A stretch of DNA of 64,000 nucleotides from Nemania diffusa (taxonomy: Eukaryota > Ascomycota > Sordariomycetes > Xylariales > Xylariaceae): NCBI GenBank assembly GCA_038501195.1, contig JBBPUQ010000008.1, forward strand, positions 2,738,501 through 2,802,500, given 5' to 3'. Positions 45,070-57,329 of this stretch are shown piece by piece. Under the pieces are notes generated by a model that was given only the letters and a program-made list of their open reading frames with translations, made no database searches and was not told the DNA's origin. Each line of letters opens with the position of its first letter. Position 1 is the first letter of the stretch. The position numbers were made by a program, and so were the translations under genes.

Positions 45070-48042
45070 TCACTCGCGGTTCTCCTTCTCCTTGGCGAGG
45101 GCCTCGCGCGTGGTGATGTACACCTGGCCCCCCTTCTCGGCCGGGCTGCGCACGAACAGCAACCCGCTCGACGGCGAGCGCCCGTGCCGCTTCGACGACG
45201 GCGCGCGTGACGTGCTGCGGGTCGGCGCGCGGTTCTGCCGCCCACTGCTGCTGCTACTACTACTGCCGCCGCCGGTGCTTTGCAGCTCGCGGATCTGCGC
45301 GCTGAGCCGGTCGATCTGGTCCCGCAGCCCCGGCACGACGCTGGCCTCGCCGAGCGCGATGCTCATGCGCGCCTCGAGGTCTGTCTTGGCCTGCTCGAGG
45401 TCCGTGTTCGCCTGCGCGAGCTCCGCCTTCTCCTGCTCGAGCGAGGGCACCTTGTCTGCGCGCGCCGTGAGGTCTGCGTTGGCCTCGGCCAGGGCGGCCA
45501 CTTTGTCTGCCTCGGCTTGCAGGCTGGCGAGCTGGGCCTCGAGCTCCACCTTCTCTGCCTTCAGCCTCACTAGGGCGGGAGAGCCGTCCTCTAGCTCCTT
45601 GACGTGCTCCTCCATCTGCTCCTTCTCGCCTTGGAGGGCTGTGCGGGCGGCTTGCTCCGCGTCGAGATCGGCCTGCAGAGTCTTGACCTTCTCGTCGAGC
45701 TCGGCGTGCGCGCCCTGGAGCTTCTCTATCTCCGCCGCCTTCTCGCTGTGGAGCTGATCGAGGTCGGCAGTCTGCTTGCTGAGGTCGCCGGTTTGCGTCT
45801 TGAGTTGCTCGTTGTCGGATGCGAGGGTGGTGTGCGTGGCTTGTAGGTCAGTGAGTTCGGCCTGCACGGTGACTAGGTTGGCTTCGACCTCGATCAGCTT
45901 CCTCTCCATTTCCAGTCGCTGCGTCGCAAGCGCGACGTTGGCATTCTTAGCTCCAGCCAACTCGGTTATGAGGCCATCGATTGTAGACTGCTTTTCGTCC
46001 TTTTCGGCCTGCCAAGCGGCGCCTTGCTTTTCTAAATCGTCCTTTGCCTCGGCGGCCTCCTTGCCGAGCTCCTCCTTGGCTGTCTCGAGCTGCTTTTCGA
46101 GATCACCTTGGGTCGCTAGGCCGGCATCAATCTTCTGCTGCAGCTCCTCTTTCTCTGTCTTGTGGGCCTCGAGCTGCGTCTCCAGTTCCGCCTTGATCTC
46201 TTCAAGCTGCTTCCCCAACTCGTTCTTTGTGTTCTCGAGTTGCCCCTCCAGTTCGTCCTTCGTAGCTTGTAATTGCATCTCCAGCTCGCCTTTCGTAGTC
46301 TCGAGCTGCTTCTCCAGCTCTTCCTTTTCGGCGATTAACTGCTTTTGGTCTTTGTCGCTGTCAGCGAGCAGCTGTTTCCGCAGGTTTTGCTTTTCTACTA
46401 GTAGTTGCTCCTCGAGTTCATCCTTTTCAGCTGATAGACTCTTCTCTAGGTCGTACTTGCTGGCCCTTTCTGAAGCGAGTGCATTCTCGAGTTCCTTCTT
46501 CGTCACATCGAACTCGGTAATCTGCGCCTGGAGAACTACGATGCTCTGTTCCAGGCCAGTGATCTTCGCTTGGAGTCCTTCGTTTTCCGTTGTAGCCGTG
46601 TCGAGGTCGAACTGGAGCTTCTTCCGTAGCTCTTCGGCTGCCTCTCTCTCCTTCTGAGCAGGTAGCTTGATCTCCTTCAAAACGTCGATCTGCGTCTTGT
46701 ATTGTTTGGACAATGTCTGCAAACCATCGCGTTCGGTGGTGAGACCCTTCACTTTCTCGTCGCTGACGGTAACCCTCTCCTCCAACGTGGACGTCGCAAT
46801 GGCCAAGTTGGTGATCTGCTGTCTGAAGAGCTCGTCTTGTTCTTGTTGCTTCTGTTCTCGCTCAGACAGGTCGTTCTCGAGGTCCACGGCCTTATTCTCC
46901 GCATCATTGCGGGCTTGTAGGAGAGCGTCGCGCTCCTTCTCTACTTCGAGGAGTGCCGACTTTTGCCATTCGAAGTTATTGCGGAACTCATCGAATAGTT
47001 TCCGCTGCTCCTCTAGATCTCGAAGAATGAGCTCTTTCGTATTGCGTTCCTGGTATAGTGCTCGCATGATTTGCTTGTTCTCGAGCACCCTTACAGAGAG
47101 CTCCTCTGAGGTATCATCGAGTTTTCTAGTAAGTTGTCTCCGGGCGTGTCGGAGATCTTCGGTGTCGCTCTCCAGTTGCTCAAGCTTGTGCACCAGTGCC
47201 TTGCTGGGAACCCTAGCTACCTGCATGGATTGGGATTCTGGCGCTACTGTCTTGTTAGGCATAATCTGGATGTGTATGGTTCTCTTCCCGCTACTCTGGG
47301 ATGGGCCCTTTGTCACTTCGGACCTTGAGACTTCTGAAGGTGGGCGAGTTCGCGGGCGAGCTCGCACACGACTCGCGGTTGTTGGCAGAGGCACTGGTCG
47401 AACATGTCTGACGTTCACAGATGGTCTACTCCGTTTGACATCTGAGAAGTCTGATGCCACACTAGTAGCTTGTGTGTTGACAGAAAGCTCTGAAGAAGTA
47501 GAATTCATGTCTGTCTCTCCGTCATATCCGTTATATGAGCTGTTGTCATATGTGCTGTGGTCAGAGGCGTAGAACGTCGGAGAATCCATAGGAGGAAACT
47601 GAGGCATCTGAGGCATCTGAGGCATCTGATACGGTTGTTGATGCGGTGGTGGTGGTGGCGGGTGTTGCGGTGGCATTAATTGATGTGTCTCTACCGGTCT
47701 TGGTACGCGGTAGAATCTTGCGGCAAGGCGCTTTCCATCAAGCTCCTGCTGGCGGCTGGGTACGTTTTTCAGAATACCTTTGGGTTTCGGCGGCAGCGGT
47801 GGCGGAGAATTGGCGTGTGTGGTTGAGTGCGTGGTTGAGTGTGTGGTGCTGTGTGTGGTGGTGTGTGTGGTGTAAGTGGTGTCGCTATCCGTAGCAGACG
47901 TCGATGGTGGTGGTGGTGGTGCCGGCCTAGATCTTGACCGTTGCCTATTAGATGCTACATCATGGAAGATGGGAAATCCACCGGGCATTGAAGGCGCCAT
48001 TTCCCTCGACCTTCTTGAGACCGGATCCAAGCTGTTGTCCAT
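45070..48042 (-). CDS. Large coiled-coil protein with Pro-rich head
   Basis: A 990-residue protein of unknown function in one long exon. The head (1-270) is disordered and Pro-rich, with PAPPPPPSTS, PPPLPPKPKGILKN, a THSTTHSTTHSTTH repeat, poly-Pro/His, and PQMPQMPQFPP. A conserved-looking strand KRTIHIQIMPNKTVAPESQ follows. From about residue 283 (LVHKLEQLESDTEDLRHARR) to about 930 nearly everything is heptad coiled coil, rich in Glu/Lys/Gln. It includes internally repeated units of the form KEELEKQLE / KGELEMQLQ / KDELEGQLE. The tail is basic and Ser-rich (STSRAPSSKRHGRSPSSG) and ends REALAKEKENRE. It could be a structural or tethering protein at septa, spindle poles or Golgi, but that is only inferred from architecture. 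The ATG fits a normal context. Confidence 0.85.
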   Translation of the reverse strand: MDNSLDPVSRRSREMAPSMPGGFPIFHDVASNRQRSRSRPAPPPPPSTSATDSDTTYTTHTTTHSTTHSTTHSTTHANSPPPLPPKPKGILKNVPSRQQELDGKRLAARFYRVPRPVETHQLMPPQHPPPPPPHQQPYQMPQMPQMPQFPPMDSPTFYASDHSTYDNSSYNGYDGETDMNSTSSELSVNTQATSVASDFSDVKRSRPSVNVRHVRPVPLPTTASRVRARPRTRPPSEVSRSEVTKGPSQSSGKRTIHIQIMPNKTVAPESQSMQVARVPSKALVHKLEQLESDTEDLRHARRQLTRKLDDTSEELSVRVLENKQIMRALYQERNTKELILRDLEEQRKLFDEFRNNFEWQKSALLEVEKERDALLQARNDAENKAVDLENDLSEREQKQQEQDELFRQQITNLAIATSTLEERVTVSDEKVKGLTTERDGLQTLSKQYKTQIDVLKEIKLPAQKEREAAEELRKKLQFDLDTATTENEGLQAKITGLEQSIVVLQAQITEFDVTKKELENALASERASKYDLEKSLSAEKDELEEQLLVEKQNLRKQLLADSDKDQKQLIAEKEELEKQLETTKGELEMQLQATKDELEGQLENTKNELGKQLEEIKAELETQLEAHKTEKEELQQKIDAGLATQGDLEKQLETAKEELGKEAAEAKDDLEKQGAAWQAEKDEKQSTIDGLITELAGAKNANVALATQRLEMERKLIEVEANLVTVQAELTDLQATHTTLASDNEQLKTQTGDLSKQTADLDQLHSEKAAEIEKLQGAHAELDEKVKTLQADLDAEQAARTALQGEKEQMEEHVKELEDGSPALVRLKAEKVELEAQLASLQAEADKVAALAEANADLTARADKVPSLEQEKAELAQANTDLEQAKTDLEARMSIALGEASVVPGLRDQIDRLSAQIRELQSTGGGSSSSSSSGRQNRAPTRSTSRAPSSKRHGRSPSSGLLFVRSPAEKGGQVYITTREALAKEKENRE

Positions 48043-51000
48043 TGGTGGCGACGTGTGAAGATGTTGCTGCTACTTGTTTATCGTATTCTGGCTGGATTTG
48101 GTCAATCTTGTTGTTGCTAGTGTTGAGTGAAAAGGATGGATCACAATTGGTGTTCTTGGAGAGTACTGTCTGGTATGAATAGGAAGAGAAGTTAATATCT
48201 GCTTTCAGCATTTCGAGAGTTTTGTTCAAGTACGAGACAGTGTGAGGTGAGGTGTGTGAGTAGAGGAGGTCGTTGGTGTTGTTACTACTATGGCTAATAA
48301 GTAGGCTTAGATGCAGGGAGACGAAAGAGGCTGATGCGCTACGTCAAAGGCAGACCGGAACACAACGAACAGAAATACAGAAGTGCAAAGTACATGTCGC
48401 ATGAGAATGCAGGCCCAATGATACTTGACGGCGATGTGCTCGTTGGCTGGCTGTGTGTGCTCTGGGTGTGCTCTGTGTGTAAGTGCTCTCCCTGCCATGC
48501 CTGAGCTGGCAAGGGTCTATGCGTAACTAACACGGAAAGGCTTTGACGGAGTGCCTCAAAGTGACTCAGGCGCAGCGGCCCAATCAACTAGTTGAACGTT
48601 TTCACAACGGGGCGGGAGTACATAGAACAGAGTCCAAGCCGCACACAAACACACGCCCGGTCAGAAAGAGAAGTGTCCTTTTTTTTTTTGCTCCTTTTCT
48701 GCATTTTCTCCCCTTTTTTCCCTCTCTCTGGGTTTTTCTGGGCATCTGGGCACCTGCTGTCGGGGCTTAAAACAGGGTCCTGTCGCCTATGTCCTGTGTT
48801 GTGTGCGTTGGGCATGAATGCATCCGAACCCACGACTCACAACCCAATCGGCCGCTATAAGGCCCCAATTTGCCACCGCTGCCGCCAAATCAGAGCAGAA
48901 GGCACATTTTTCTAGGCTGCTTCTATTCCCACTGCAGGGCGAAAACACTGACGGTTGGGCAATCGGATGACGTCGCGCCGCTGCATCCACCTATGATGCC
49001 GCCTGTTGGGGGCAGCGGACAGGAGGACAGGATGAGGACAGGAGACCCGGCGCGGATAGCGATCGCTATGGCGACAAATTTTGCCTCAACCTGAACCATC
49101 GAGAACCACCCAAGAGCCAGCTCTGGACATGCATGCCTTGCGTACTGTATGCTGCTGACCTAGAAAACACTTGACGCCTATTTGTGTAGCGAAATTGTGC
49201 GCTCCCTGCCTGTCTACCTAGGTACCTATCAGAGCAAGTGATTGTAGCACACAACCCAGAGACGCGTGGCTGTGCGACAAATACTGTTCACCCAGAGGGT
49301 CGCCTTCGACGCCTACTTGCAGAATCTGCGCGCACGGCATACTGCGTACTTGATATTAGATATTAGTCTCCTGACGTTGAGCTTTATTTGCGGACCGTCA
49401 TGTGAGAGGCGGCAGCTTGCAGCACAGCAGAGCGGTGAGTCCCGTCATTTTGAGAACTCAGAAGGCAGCTTGACACAGTGGGAGTTTCACGGTACAGTAT
49501 AATCCAACTGTGGGATGTGATGAAGCTCGGACCGGCTGACTATATATGTAAACCAACTACCCACGCATAAGACCTAAGTAATTATGTAAGACTCTTACAG
49601 CTACGCAGTAATACATAGATGAGAAATGACTTGTTCTACTTAGGTATACACGTTTACTCTTCGCTCTCCCTGCGCCCGCTGAGAAGCTGAAACTAATGAA
49701 TAGCATCTCAATAATTCTATGTACTCTATCCTAACACCCTTGTTTAAATAACACTCAGCTAGGCCACCACCAGGGTGACTGTGACTAAGTTCGTTAGTGT
49801 GCTGCATCAATTAGGGACGACCAGAGTTGATCATTTTAGGGTATTGGAGGTACCGGATTTTCAATGGACCGTGCCAATAGCATATAAATTCAATCATGTC
49901 TGAGAAAATTACAATGGTCGAGTTATTGGTTGCCCTGGTCACCGGAGTTGGCCAATGGTAACATCCTTAGAAGAGTCGTTGTTTGGTTGTCTTATCCCAC
50001 CGACTTCTAGTACACATAAATCCGATCTCATTGCTTCTTTACCCTTTCCAGGCCTTGTAGCCCCACCCTTGTAGCGGTGATACATATAAAGCATAGTATG
50101 TAGTATGTACGTAACTTTGGCGATGACAGTCGTGGACTACTGAGCGTGCGCTGATGGGGTCTGATGACCATCCAGACCCTCTTCTACATTTCAAAGAATC
50201 GACCATAAGCTATTCTAGCCATCTTTTATCAAACTAGTAAGCATTGGGAGCTCTTTTTATTACTTCAATTGAATGTTTTGCATTGTCTGTATGCATTCCC
50301 GCATATGCTGTGAGCAGGTTTGTTTTTGCGAGGTCTGGTTTCTGGGGCATAAGTTTAGTTAGTTCCACAATCTCAACTAATACTAAGCATGCTTAATTCT
50401 GTTGAATTTTAACAATGGAGGCAAACGGATGGAAAAGGAGGAGACACAAAATCCTGGTATTTAGTGGACCTTACAAGCATTGGAATCTCATGTTGTCGTT
50501 GTCTCTAGACGCACAACGATGCTCGATCTATTAGCATGCCAGTTCTGCTTACCTCGAGAATACGCACAACCGTGGATTAATTACTGTGGGCTGTTGTATG
50601 TTAGACATCGTACGAACACACGTTGAGATCTGCCATGGTAATTTTCAAATTGGTAGACTGATGCGCTAAGTAGTTGATGCAATCAGCATTCTCTCTTAGA
50701 TTAACGGTATGTTGTACCGCAAAGTCTTAGCTCTAGATAACTGGATGGATAGGGTCAATTCTTTTGGTACGATATATACAACAACTGTTTACTCCAAGTC
50801 TGAATCATACAACATATAATTCATGCCCTCCAAATTGGCCACGCATCTTTAACCAGATTTTCTTCTACTTGGAGCTATACGAGAGAGTTCTGCTAAAAAC
50901 CTCATCATCGGCATACTTCATTAATATACACATACCTCCCCTTCAATTGACGCGCTAGCTAAAGCGGCGTGTAATCCAGGGGTTGTCTCCCTCCACTCGC

Positions 51001-54000
51001 ATAGAATATGCTAAACCCTAAACTTTCACAACAATTCTTCTCTTTAAGCGAACGGATAATTGGGCAAATAAATTGTAGTGCATTCTAGACAACCATTTCT
51101 ATAAAAGAAATTTTATAAATTCGGTATAGTTACCTGGATTTAACTGTACAGGCTGGTCCCCCAACATAGACCCGCCTATATTGTCAACTCACACCGCATC
51201 CACAACCTATTGCCGCTGTTGTTAATTTCACCTCCAAATTCACACCTTCGCCAAGTCATTACACGCAACGTCCATCAAAATCTAGAAATAAAACGCATTT
51301 TCGTACTGTTACAATGCACTCGACTTAGCTTTTCTTCTGTGCGCCTTAACCTCATAGTAATTGTTAATTTTCCCTACCACCTCGTATCCTCGGCGCCCAC
51401 TCTACAGTTGGCTATGCCACCTATATTATCTTCTGATTTTTCTTGGTTATATTTTGCGTTGTCGTAATGCTGTAACAATTGGCGACCACGTGAATTCCCT
51501 ATAGTTACTCAACCTCGAATACGTGATCGGAAATAAAACTCGTGTTACTTGTCCACGCTAAATGTAACCTGAACCAGCATTGACGCTTCATCACGAGGAC
51601 TTAAGAATTGAGAAGTCTAGATCGTTCGATTTATTGCTTTCTAGCGGTAGTCAATTACAAGTCTTCACTTGAGCTGAGTTGGCTCCTATATTTTTAAGAT
51701 ACCTATGCCTGCCACGTGCAGTTTTGTTGTTTCTCCTGGTGATGGAGACAGATTCGGGGTTCATTTGTTGGACGATGACCCTGAATGGACAAATTAGCAA
51801 CGTGGGCCGATTCCCTGTTAATTCTCTTATCTAAAGGTAAAATACTCTTTTCTGTACTGAAATTTAGTGAATCAAGCAGCGTAACAGCACAAGACCGTAA
51901 TATTGTCCCGCTTTACACAATGATGTCAAACTATAATACGCTTGAACATCCGCAATTGGTGATTTGTAGCTTGCCAACAGGTACATCTCGCGATTTTCCT
52001 TCATTATCTTTTTGTGAACTTAAATATCTAGACTAACATGAAGGATTTCTCTCGGTATAATGTTATGTATTTGTCTATAAGTTAATTATAAGAGGATTGG
52101 GCCACAGAGTGAATACAAGGTTTGTAGCAGCTAGGAGGAAGAGTGTAATAGGGTGTAGTATAGGGCTCCATAGAAATATTCATTAATTCCTGACCTTCAG
52201 GTCCATGAAGAAGAACGAAGGTCTTACATATATAGCTAAACCCATAGATATAACAACTCTGTAAGGCCTGGTTACTTTATCACCTGACATTAATTCGCTT
52301 TAATCTGGTCTCCAAAGAGTTTAATAGTCTGCGGGGGCGCGTGATTGTCGCCTATATATTTTACCTGACATATTTCACTAGTACATGGAGATCCCAGCTG
52401 GTTAAAATAAATGCATGAGAAGTTTTGGATACCCTTAGCATATATGAGGATAATTGAACACCTCATTCTACTCCAGTGCCTCCTATACCATCCACACTCG
52501 ACCTAGCTTTAAACAGCTGCGAAAATAGTCACCTCAGCTTTTCTAAATGCTTGATCTAGTACTTGGAAGCTAGCATTAGGGGGGGGATAACTCCTTCTTC
52601 CGCCAGATATACACTGTTCCATCCGAGCTTTTCCCCCATCCTACAGTTTCTGAAATTATCGTATAATAGGTTTACTTACGAACAAAATAGCAATCACCCA
52701 TATCGTGGGTGCCTACCTCCATTATCGCCTTTGCGACCATCTTCTCCTATGGTCTGCTCACAAATGGGATCGTGGTGTAGTCACAGTATGTAATACCATC
52801 GAGCATGTGGTCAATCCCCAGTAGTTTCACCACTCGCCAACTATGGTTGAAATATGTGTTTGTGATAGTGAAACGGATTGAACGAAATATTCTACCGCAC
52901 TCTAGAGGACTGGTTACAGCCATCTAATCCTTTTCAGATATTTGAAGAGAGAAAGGGGTAATAGGAGGGAAGCAATCGTGAGCTTTGGGTGTATGAGATC
53001 CCTCTGGGCTAGCCTATCTTGGAGACTACTTGTTAGAAATATACGCCTAGGGACTAGTTAACTATATAGGAAGAAATCTATCGTGAAATAACTAATCTAA
53101 TCAATTCCCCCCCCCCCTTGTAATCCTACTGCCTGCACTGTCTAGGAAGCCTTCTAGAGGCTGCTACGAAGCCTCCAAGCTAGAAAAGAAACTATAATAT
53201 AACCAAAGAGTGTGTATAACCAAAACTGTAAGTGAATTCTATACCTAAGAAGGTATGAAATGATCTATAGAGTTTGTGCGATTTTATAGCTTATGCCTTG
53301 TGTATCTGCACTGTTACACATGAAGTTCGACGGCCTCTTCGGGGGAAGGGTTAGCTTCTTTCGAAGTAGTCATGGATCAAATCAACCATAAGCTGATGGA
53401 CCTTGGCACCTAGATTATCGTCAGATCTGAAATTAAGGCCCGTCTTCTTATTACACCGGAAATACTCACGGGATAGAGTAGCTATCGATGTCGCTGCTTG
53501 AGCAGAGCCACTTACAAGAAGACCTTCTTAGGCGAAGCAGGTTGCTCTTCAGGCGCTATAGCTTGATATCGGCAACAATAAAAGTCAAATAATAGTGATA
53601 AAAACGCCTATTAGTACGGGATTCAGGATCGAGGATTACAGAATTATAGTGAACACAGAGGGATAATGATACAATCACTTTTCAAAAGTCTAACTAGGAT
53701 GGTGCTTCAGGCGAGATATTTATTACTTTTGTACCTCTTTCATCTGACTTGGGCTACGTTGTAAGTTGCCTTTTTAATATTGTATTACGTTGTGTCAACA
53801 GGAAAAACGAAAGACGATAACTTGTCTTAGGAAAATTTTAACACCTAAGAAAACGTAGCCGTCGATATTTTACAAGTTTATAAATTTATATAAAGTCGCG
53901 TTAAAACCAAGTATACAATAATTTAAATGAAACAAGAAAAAGTTATTCATGAAAATCTTAGTAAGAATAATAGAAAAATACTAATGTGTTCATTTTAGAA

Positions 54001-56044
54001 GTACATTTGTATGTAAGAAGGGCACAACTACCTTTCCACGCCTGATGCTTGACGAGCTGATTAAGAAAATGCAATAAGGGACTTTGGAGAAAAACTAAAA
54101 AAATGCTATCTGGAACGTATATTTGATACTTGTCAACCTATCACATTATAATGATTTGTAGTTCTAACGAGCGATTCTGCATGATGATAGTGGTTATTGG
54201 TTTTGGACTATCAGGCGCTAGATTAGCTAGCTACCTAGATGGCTGGTAGACGAGCTGTACTCTGGCACTTATCTACTGTTCCTGGGCTACCTGTCTGGCA
54301 CGGACCCGAGGAGCTAGTAGCGTTAATCCGAGGGCAATCCGATACTAGGTGATGGGTTGGAAAGTCATCGTTTCCGTGCTGGTGAGGCTCTTTGCGGCTC
54401 ATAGCGGAGGGAATGAATCCCAAATCTAACTTGATCCCAGATATAAGAGTATTCTGGAACGAAAGAGTCAAACGCTCGGGACCTAACTGGCAATATGCTG
54501 CCATTAAAGGCCTCCCAGAGCTCGACTTCTTCTGAATGGCATATCTCACTGTCGGAACCATGCTGCGGTACGACGCCTGGGCTGTTCCGTATCTTGCGGG
54601 GCCCTATGCGTGGTCTCAGTCTCAGTTTGATCTCCGAAGTCGGCATTAATAGTGCTTTTGTTGGGTTGTAGGATATGCTTTATCGCGATGCTGTTTACTG
54701 CTTATCATGTTGGAGATGGATTTCCTGCAATCCATTTAGAGCACACCATGCCTGTAAGAAGAATGGCCACCGGTCTGTGCATTTAATCTTGATTATACAG
54801 CGCAGCTAATCGCCGGTCCTAAGCCTACTCGGCTGCTTGTGATGGAATTCCTTCATATCTGGAGAATACTTAGATAGAAGATACCAGTCGCGCCAATGAT
54901 CTTGGCACAACAATGCCCAGCTCGAAGATTTGGAGCGATTCAGATGGGGCTCGGGCCTCGCATCTGTGGGCAGCGGATCATCAGAAGGCAAGACGCCTTG
55001 GCGTAGCAGCGGATGATGCCGATTCTCGAAGCTGGTTTACGAGGTTCCGGGTAGACGAGCTAGTGGCAGGAGAGATAAAGAACCTGCTGATTTAGACCTT
55101 AAGTGGACGATGTTCTATCTCATTGTTGTAGAAGTATATAAATATACATAGAAGGTTTAGTTCGAGGGGAACGATGCACGGAAGCTAGCGCATCTCGGCG
55201 TGCTGCGACCCGGGGTATTGGGACCTTACTGCGTACAGAAGGGCTGCAAGGTTACAGTGGACTAGGTAGGGTGCAGTCGCCACAGTACTTAGTGGGTTAT
55301 AACCTATACAACTAACTTTCCAGCAACGATAGCACTGACATAATGAAATAAAATATTTAAAAAGGGCCCGTGTGATTGCGGACTTAACAAACCTATTTGC
55401 ACTTAAGTAGCTAAACTATTCAATACGTTGATAATACATAAATACGGCTTATTATATATTTACCACGTGTATATACTGAATGTGTATAAACTTAATAAGT
55501 GTTTGTTTTAATCTCTTTTAGGTTTGGCCTGCCTCGGCTAGGCTAAAGTCGGCAAAAATAGTGGGTTGGGAATACAGGTCTAAGGTCTTGGCGCTTTAAC
55601 ATACATACAAGCTGTACAACTTGATCTAACCGGAATTGTTAGGTCGATGGACGATTAATTTCACAACCCCATCGGTGTCTGCGGCTGACACCCGTGAACC
55701 TCTCGCGGAACTTCTTTTTCAGGACAACGCTCGCTTCCAATGATGCGAGCTTGCGGGTTTGCCACTGTTCAACCCGATAAGATGCCTGCCGATCCGTCCG
55801 TACAGCTTCGCCAAGATGGTCTAGAAAGAAGTTTTGATAAGCAATTATTTGTTGTTGGCCAGCTGCGATGAATGGGGCTGCATATAACATGGCGTAGCTG
55901 GTCTGCCGTTTTCAATTGTATCTCAGCTGCTCGCGTGCTCTCTTTCCCCTAGTGCCACTTTTGTTCGAGGTCTGGTTTTGGTGTCATCGCCGATCTGTGT
56001 GTCAAGTCGCTCTACTCGATCACCACGGTATCGTCCAATCCACA
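48043..56044. other. Gene-free AT-rich interval, 8 kb
   Basis: The longest gene-poor stretch in the window. 48043-49500 is the coiled-coil gene's upstream region. From about 49500 onward frames are short. Minus-strand frames at 54235-54646 and 55639-55890 look slightly protein-like but match nothing I recognise. It contains an 11-base poly-C run (53107-53117) and copy B of a short dispersed repeat. Confidence 0.5.
53157..53193 (-). repeat. Short dispersed repeat, copy B
   Basis: On the minus strand it reads AGTTTCTTTTCTAGCTTGGA then GGCTTCGTAGCAG, matching 21745-21780 with G-to-A and C-to-T changes. An additional partial unit (GGCTTCCTAGACAGTG) follows at about 53137-53152. Confidence 0.5.
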
Positions 56045-57329
56045 ATGCGCGCCTCTCAGATTGCAGTCGTTGCTGGCATCTTCGCCGCGCCGGCTATGGC
56101 TTGGAACACCGATGGTAAGGAGTATCCGTCAACTCATTCTTTGTGTGAAACTTAGCAACGATACGGCCGTTTCTGCCGCTAACATGGGCCGCCATTGCAG
56201 TCCATCAGCAAATCGCTTACGCCGCCGAAGAGTTCCTAACGCCTCTCACGCGCATCATCCTCAAGCAGCTGCTGGAGCCCCAATACAAGGGTAGCCTGGG
56301 TCTTGTCGGTGCCTGGGCCGACAGCTATCGCAAGACTACCGAGGGCGCCTATACCGATACATGGCATTACATCGACCCTGCTGACGATCCGCCATCTTAT
56401 TGCAATGGTGAGTTAAAACAAAGTGATTATACTTTTTTCCGGTGGATCAATATTAGTTGTAGAGTTGCAATATTTCAACTTGTTGTATGACGAAGGAGGC
56501 TAGCAACTCCTAGATTCTCGCGGTATAATTCGCATCAATGGCTGACTAAAAGTTAAGTGTACCCTAATCGGGATAACACTTTGAAGGGCAGTATCGTCAG
56601 CGCTCTCACCAACCAGACCCAGATCCTAAAGAGCTGCATCCGGCAAGCCAAGGCCGGCAAGATCCGCAACGGTGAAAACCCGACCTGCGCCAACGCCGTC
56701 AAGTTTGTCGCACACTTCCACGGCGACATCGCCCAGCCCTTACACGTGAGCGGTATCGCGGCCGGTGGAAACTTCTTCCCCGTCACCTTTGCTGGTGCTG
56801 CCACGAATCTACATGCGGTTTGTGTTCCCCTCTGTTTTAATATTTCTCTTTTCCCGCTCCCTCGTCGTAGGACTACAGCGCTGATAATTGGTGGTATTTG
56901 GGATTATAGATCTGGGACGGAGCCATCATCTACCAACTTGCGGGCGTAAAATCATTCAGCAACGATACCCTGCAGCCGTTCTTCAAGGACATCGTCTCCC
57001 GAATCCGACAAGACAACTTCCCCACTCCGACTGCCGACTGGGTGTCATGCACTGACCCCGGCAGGCCAGAGGGATGCGCTATCGTCTGGGCTCGCGATAC
57101 GAACGCGTGGACCTGCGACTATGTGTACTCCCAGATCTATAACAACACTGACATCGCTACCAGCGGCTATGCCGAGGGTGCTTATCCTGTTGTTGAGGTT
57201 CAGGTTGCCAAGGCCGCGCTACGTATGGCTACATGGTTGAATAAACTCACTGATGGGCTTTACAAAGAGCGCGAGGTTATTCTCCGACTTAATCCTAGCT
57301 GGGTTGGAGGACCTGCTGCTGGTGCATAG
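56045..57329 (+). CDS. S1/P1 nuclease, secreted
   Basis: A zinc-dependent endonuclease that degrades single-stranded DNA and RNA and removes 3' phosphates. Exons 56045-56114, 56201-56407, 56558-56817 and 56910-57329 join in phase to give 318 residues. Residues 1-19 (MRASQIAVVAGIFAAPAMA) form a signal peptide, so the mature chain begins with Trp20, which the family uses as a zinc ligand through its new N-terminus. All nine expected ligands are present: Trp20, His25, Asp64 (WADSYR), His79 (WHYID), His145, Asp149, His155 (VAHFHGDIAQPLHV), His178 and Asp182 (NLHAIWD). Spacing of the first four matches P1 nuclease exactly. The third-intron junction restores TNLHAIWDGAII. Confidence 0.97.

Noticed and set aside
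45092..47894. Several long plus-strand frames
   Set aside because: Mirror frames of the coiled-coil gene; Ser/Cys/Leu-rich translations are antisense artefacts of Glu/Lys/Gln codons.
54235..54646. Two overlapping minus-strand frames of about 100 codons
   Set aside because: No family resemblance and no splice logic that joins them; possible fragment of an eroded gene.
55639..55890. 83-codon minus-strand frame divergent from the S1/P1 nuclease
   Set aside because: Has an ATG but no recognisable feature; may lie in the nuclease promoter.
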